In this document: positions 5,460 to 7,976 of the stretch, one piece after another
How positions within the stretch are numbered: position 1 is the stretch's first letter
How the letters are laid out: each line of letters starts with the position of its first letter
Assembly (NCBI GenBank): GCA_902774165.1
Contig: CACYHJ010000112.1
Coordinates: 1 to 7,976, forward strand
Source: Oscillospiraceae bacterium
Lineage (GTDB): Bacteria > Bacillota > Clostridia > Oscillospirales > Acutalibacteraceae
Length of the DNA: 7,976 bases
Direction: 5' to 3'
The notes under the pieces: model-generated
The model's database searches: none
What the model was told of the DNA's origin: nothing
Seen by the model: only the letters and a program-made list of their open reading frames with translations
Program-made: the position numbers and the translations under genes

Positions 5460-7976
5460 ATGAACATCGGCGATTATTATGCCCGGCGCCCGGCATGGGC
5501 AGAGACCTTCCGGCCTGAAAACTGGGCAAAAGCGGATCCTTCCGCGCGGATGAACGCGTATCAGGCGCTGGAACACGAAATGGCGCGGATCCAGGGCAGA
5601 GCGGAACGGCAGATCGTGTTCGAGCCCATGGAGGAAAATCTTTGCGGCTATTACTCTCAGGCGGACAACAACTGCATTCATCTGAACGCGGACAAATATC
5701 TCAGCGACGACGCCAACGTGTACGACGGGATGGACACCGTGATCCACGAGGGCAGACACGCCTATCAGCACGATTGCTTTGAGGGGCTTGTCGCCGAACC
5801 GGACCGACGGTTTCTGGCAAACGAGCGCGGGATTTCCCTGTCGAATGAGGCTGACGGCGTCTATTTTCCCTCCGGGGAAAGCATGTCAGACCAAGTTCAT
5901 TATTTTATGGAGCCAAACGAATACGACGCCCACACCTTCGCCCAGGACCAGATGAAAAGCATGGACGGCATGTTCGGCGACGATCCGAACTATCAGGCGC
6001 ACGTCAATACGCAGCAAAAGTACATCGACGACAGGCTGGAAGACGCCAGACTGATCGCCGACTCTGAAAAATTCAGCGCGGAATGCGACGTCAAAGAAGC
6101 GCGTGAAGCACTCAATCAGGCGCCGCCCGGAGAAAAGATACAGAAAGAGGCGGACCTGATTAACGCGCAGGAGCGGCTGGACCGGCTGAACAATTCCTTT
6201 CATCCGGACGGCTCCTTCAACCCGACCGGTTACGGGAACGCGGTCACGGAAAACCGGGCGCATGAATTGTATAACGAGGGGGCGCTGCGAAACTTTCTGA
6301 ACGCGCCCCGCGCGACGCCGGAGGAAAAGGCAGCGTATCAGGCGCAACTGGGAGGCGAGCCGAAAACGCCGGTTCGCCTCGGTGCCGAGCAGGCGAACGA
6401 AGCCGACCGGCAGAATGCCCGCGAAAAAGGCTTTTTCGACATTTTCCGCCGCGGACAACAGACGGCGTCTCCGCAGCAGACAGTTTCCGCCGCGCCTGCG
6501 CAGACGTCCTCCATCGGCAGCACACAGTTTGACGGGGACGGCTTTATCATCGGCCGGGGCCACGAGAATTATCTGCGCGATTCCGCAGAACCGTATTCTC
6601 CCGAGCAATATATCAAATATGAAACGCCGAAAATTGAAACTATTCCAGCGGATCAGATAGAAGGTGTCCAGCTTGGCGACCGCGAACTGGAAAACCCTGA
6701 CAGATTCTGGCAGCAGCATAGCGCAGACCGTACCGCTGAAAGCTTCCGGGAACGGGCGACCCATATTCCCGAGGTACAATCCAGGCTCGACGCCGGAGAG
6801 TCTCTGGATTCGATCCGATCCGATCCGAACCTGAGCGGATGCGTCGATTCCTATTTTGAGCCGGATAATATGATCGGCGTTAGAAAATGCGATGGATACT
6901 ACGAATTTAACGGCATCGGGAGACACCGTGTCATTGCAGCAAGAGAAGCAGGCGTGGATATGCCCGTCAAGGTCACCGGCGAGCGGGTGTACGGGCAGGA
7001 ACAGACAACTCCCGCCGAACATGTTCCGGAGAATTCCGGTCTTAACGCCGGGGCGGAACCCGCCGGAACGCGATTGTCTTCTCCTTCGCCGACAGAAAAC
7101 GCAGCCTTCATCAGCAGTGAAGGGGAAGGGCGTTTGTTCCCGGAATATTACACACAAGAAGATATTGATCAGTTGATTGCAGAAGATCCTCACTATGTTT
7201 CCGACAATGTCCTGAATTATAACGCTCCGCAATATATAGAAAACGGAACACATGTTATTGATTACGACAATTCTTTTATCCCGGGAACGGAAAAAGACAT
7301 CGTTATGCAGCCCGGTACACTTTTGTCGCAATGGAGCCATCCGAATTCAACAGGCGCGTTTTTTGCCGACCCGGGAACACCGTATAACGAATTGCAGCTA
7401 CCAGAGGAGTACGGCGTCAGAGAGCTTCATCGCTATGAAGTTATAAAACCGCATCCGATGCAACAGGGCATTATTAACGATCAGCATTTTCTTGACGGGA
7501 CAAGCAACGGAAAAACGCATGAATATACCTCCCGCATATTTAATGAAGACGGGACGCCCATGAAAGCGGAGCAACTTGTAGATGCCGGTTATCTGCGGGA
7601 AGTTCCGCTCGGTGTTGATTATAATAAGGCGTTGCCGCCCGGAGAAAAATCCGCTGGGGATAACCTTGAAGCCCCTCCGTCAAACGAAGGAGCAGTCGAA
7701 AATCCTAACAATACTGCACCTGAGCCGGAAGGAGCCTCCCCGGACGAGTCGGTCCCGGGAGAAGCGAACGAAAAACCGAAAACACCTTCTGTCGACGACG
7801 CCCCTCAAAACTCTGTTGATCCCGAGCAAGGCGAACCACCCGACAACGGTGAAGAATCAGGCCAAGGCGACGCACCCGAAAACGGCGAAGGCGCCAAGCA
7901 AGAGGGCGAAGAGCCCGAGCAGGAGGGCGAAGAGCCCGAGCAGGAGGGCGAAGAGCCCGATCAAGAGGGAGAAGAG
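5460..7976 (+). CDS. Multidomain toxin-like protein: zincin, ParB-like, TNT-like (3' partial)
   Basis: The frame runs without a stop for 839 codons to the window end. There is no signal peptide or membrane segment. Domains in order: (1) residues about 1-165, a zincin-like metallopeptidase with H96-E97-G-R-H100 (DTVIHEGRHAYQHD) and a probable third ligand E154 in EPNEYDAHTFA; (2) a helical, charged region to about 330 and a Q/A/S/T linker (about 333-355); (3) residues about 390-510, resembling ParB/sulfiredoxin-like domains, with G487-R-H-R-V-I-A-A-R-E-A-G498 and MPVKV; (4) residues about 585-718, resembling TNT-type NAD-glycohydrolase toxins: QPGTLLSQW, GAFFADPGTPYNELQLP, HRYEVIKP and AGYLREV; (5) from about 725, an acidic Pro/Glu/Gly tail with heptad repeats. 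Such combinations occur in polymorphic toxins and phage or plasmid polyvalent proteins. The metallopeptidase might process the protein; this is inference. The TNT-like assignment is the weakest. GC drops in part 4. Confidence 0.82.
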   Translation, partial: MNIGDYYARRPAWAETFRPENWAKADPSARMNAYQALEHEMARIQGRAERQIVFEPMEENLCGYYSQADNNCIHLNADKYLSDDANVYDGMDTVIHEGRHAYQHDCFEGLVAEPDRRFLANERGISLSNEADGVYFPSGESMSDQVHYFMEPNEYDAHTFAQDQMKSMDGMFGDDPNYQAHVNTQQKYIDDRLEDARLIADSEKFSAECDVKEAREALNQAPPGEKIQKEADLINAQERLDRLNNSFHPDGSFNPTGYGNAVTENRAHELYNEGALRNFLNAPRATPEEKAAYQAQLGGEPKTPVRLGAEQANEADRQNAREKGFFDIFRRGQQTASPQQTVSAAPAQTSSIGSTQFDGDGFIIGRGHENYLRDSAEPYSPEQYIKYETPKIETIPADQIEGVQLGDRELENPDRFWQQHSADRTAESFRERATHIPEVQSRLDAGESLDSIRSDPNLSGCVDSYFEPDNMIGVRKCDGYYEFNGIGRHRVIAAREAGVDMPVKVTGERVYGQEQTTPAEHVPENSGLNAGAEPAGTRLSSPSPTENAAFISSEGEGRLFPEYYTQEDIDQLIAEDPHYVSDNVLNYNAPQYIENGTHVIDYDNSFIPGTEKDIVMQPGTLLSQWSHPNSTGAFFADPGTPYNELQLPEEYGVRELHRYEVIKPHPMQQGIINDQHFLDGTSNGKTHEYTSRIFNEDGTPMKAEQLVDAGYLREVPLGVDYNKALPPGEKSAGDNLEAPPSNEGAVENPNNTAPEPEGASPDESVPGEANEKPKTPSVDDAPQNSVDPEQGEPPDNGEESGQGDAPENGEGAKQEGEEPEQEGEEPEQEGEEPDQEGEE
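6811..6825 (+). repeat. Three copies of the 5-bp unit CGATC
   Basis: CGATC is repeated three times head to tail and followed by CGAAC, inside the coding frame of the toxin-like gene (residues S-I-R-S-D-P). Gain or loss of one unit would shift the frame before the GRHR motif. Three copies is few, so this may be chance. Confidence 0.5.
7902..7976 (+). repeat. 21-bp tandem repeat coding for an acidic heptad
   Basis: Three 21-bp units (7902-7922, 7923-7943, 7944-7964) and a 12-bp partial unit reach the window edge. Each encodes E-G-E-E-P-E/D-Q. Units 1 and 2 are identical; unit 3 differs at the end (GATCAA for GAGCAG). More degenerate related units, such as PEQGEPPDNGEE, lie just upstream from about 7820. 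The array forms an extended, highly acidic tail that continues beyond the window. Confidence 0.93.

Noticed and set aside
3843..5771. 642-residue open frame on the minus strand
   Set aside because: It lies across three + strand genes, a promoter and a terminator. It has biased, His/Val/Arg-rich composition and no domain.
5886..7340. 484-residue open frame on the minus strand
   Set aside because: It overlaps the toxin-like gene, whose zincin and GRHR motifs are clear. Its own translation is Arg/Phe/Val-rich with no recognisable domain, and it has no supporting operon context; it is a shadow of codon bias.
7902..7976. CRISPR-like array at the window end
   Set aside because: The 21-bp units are directly adjacent with no spacers, and keep the reading frame as a protein repeat.

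Overview
The window reads as chromosomal DNA from a high-GC, clostridia-like Firmicute, plausibly an Oscillospirales-type gut anaerobe. The evidence is strong AGGAGG-type ribosome binding sites, a sigma-A-like promoter with 17-bp spacing, GC-rich codon use, a small zinc-ribbon membrane protein, and a multidomain toxin-like protein of a type common in that group. This assignment is inference; there is no rRNA or other marker. All supported genes are on the + strand, and the long minus-strand open frames are codon-bias shadows.

Left region (2-3779): three closely spaced genes that look like one transcription unit. They are a 5'-truncated right-handed parallel beta-helix protein resembling carbohydrate-active enzymes (GH141-like layout), a tandem ACT-domain protein, and a PHP-superfamily metal-dependent hydrolase with a signal peptide. 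The two flanking genes look exported and the ACT protein between them cytoplasmic. One reading is polysaccharide or phosphorylated-substrate breakdown with an amino-acid-sensing partner, but that link is only inferred from order.

Middle region (3780-5145): a short AT-rich intergenic stretch carries a good promoter (TTGCCA-17-TATAAT) whose -10 lies in an 8-bp inverted repeat. It drives a protein made of an N-terminal zinc ribbon, a Gln/Gly/Tyr-rich linker, a PH-like domain and four membrane segments. The gene is closed by a 10-bp-stem hairpin terminator.

Right region (5146-7976): a 96-aa helical protein of unknown function is followed, stop codon touching start codon, by a very large gene that is open to the window end (839 codons seen). 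That protein combines an HEGRH zincin-like metallopeptidase domain, a ParB/sulfiredoxin-like domain (GRHRVIAAREAG), a diverged domain resembling the TNT NAD-glycohydrolase toxins, and an acidic Pro/Glu/Gly-rich tail with 21-bp tandem repeats. GC content falls to about 44% (hand count) in the TNT-like part. This polymorphic-toxin-like or polyvalent protein and its small partner are the most interesting part of the window. Any immunity gene would lie beyond the right edge.
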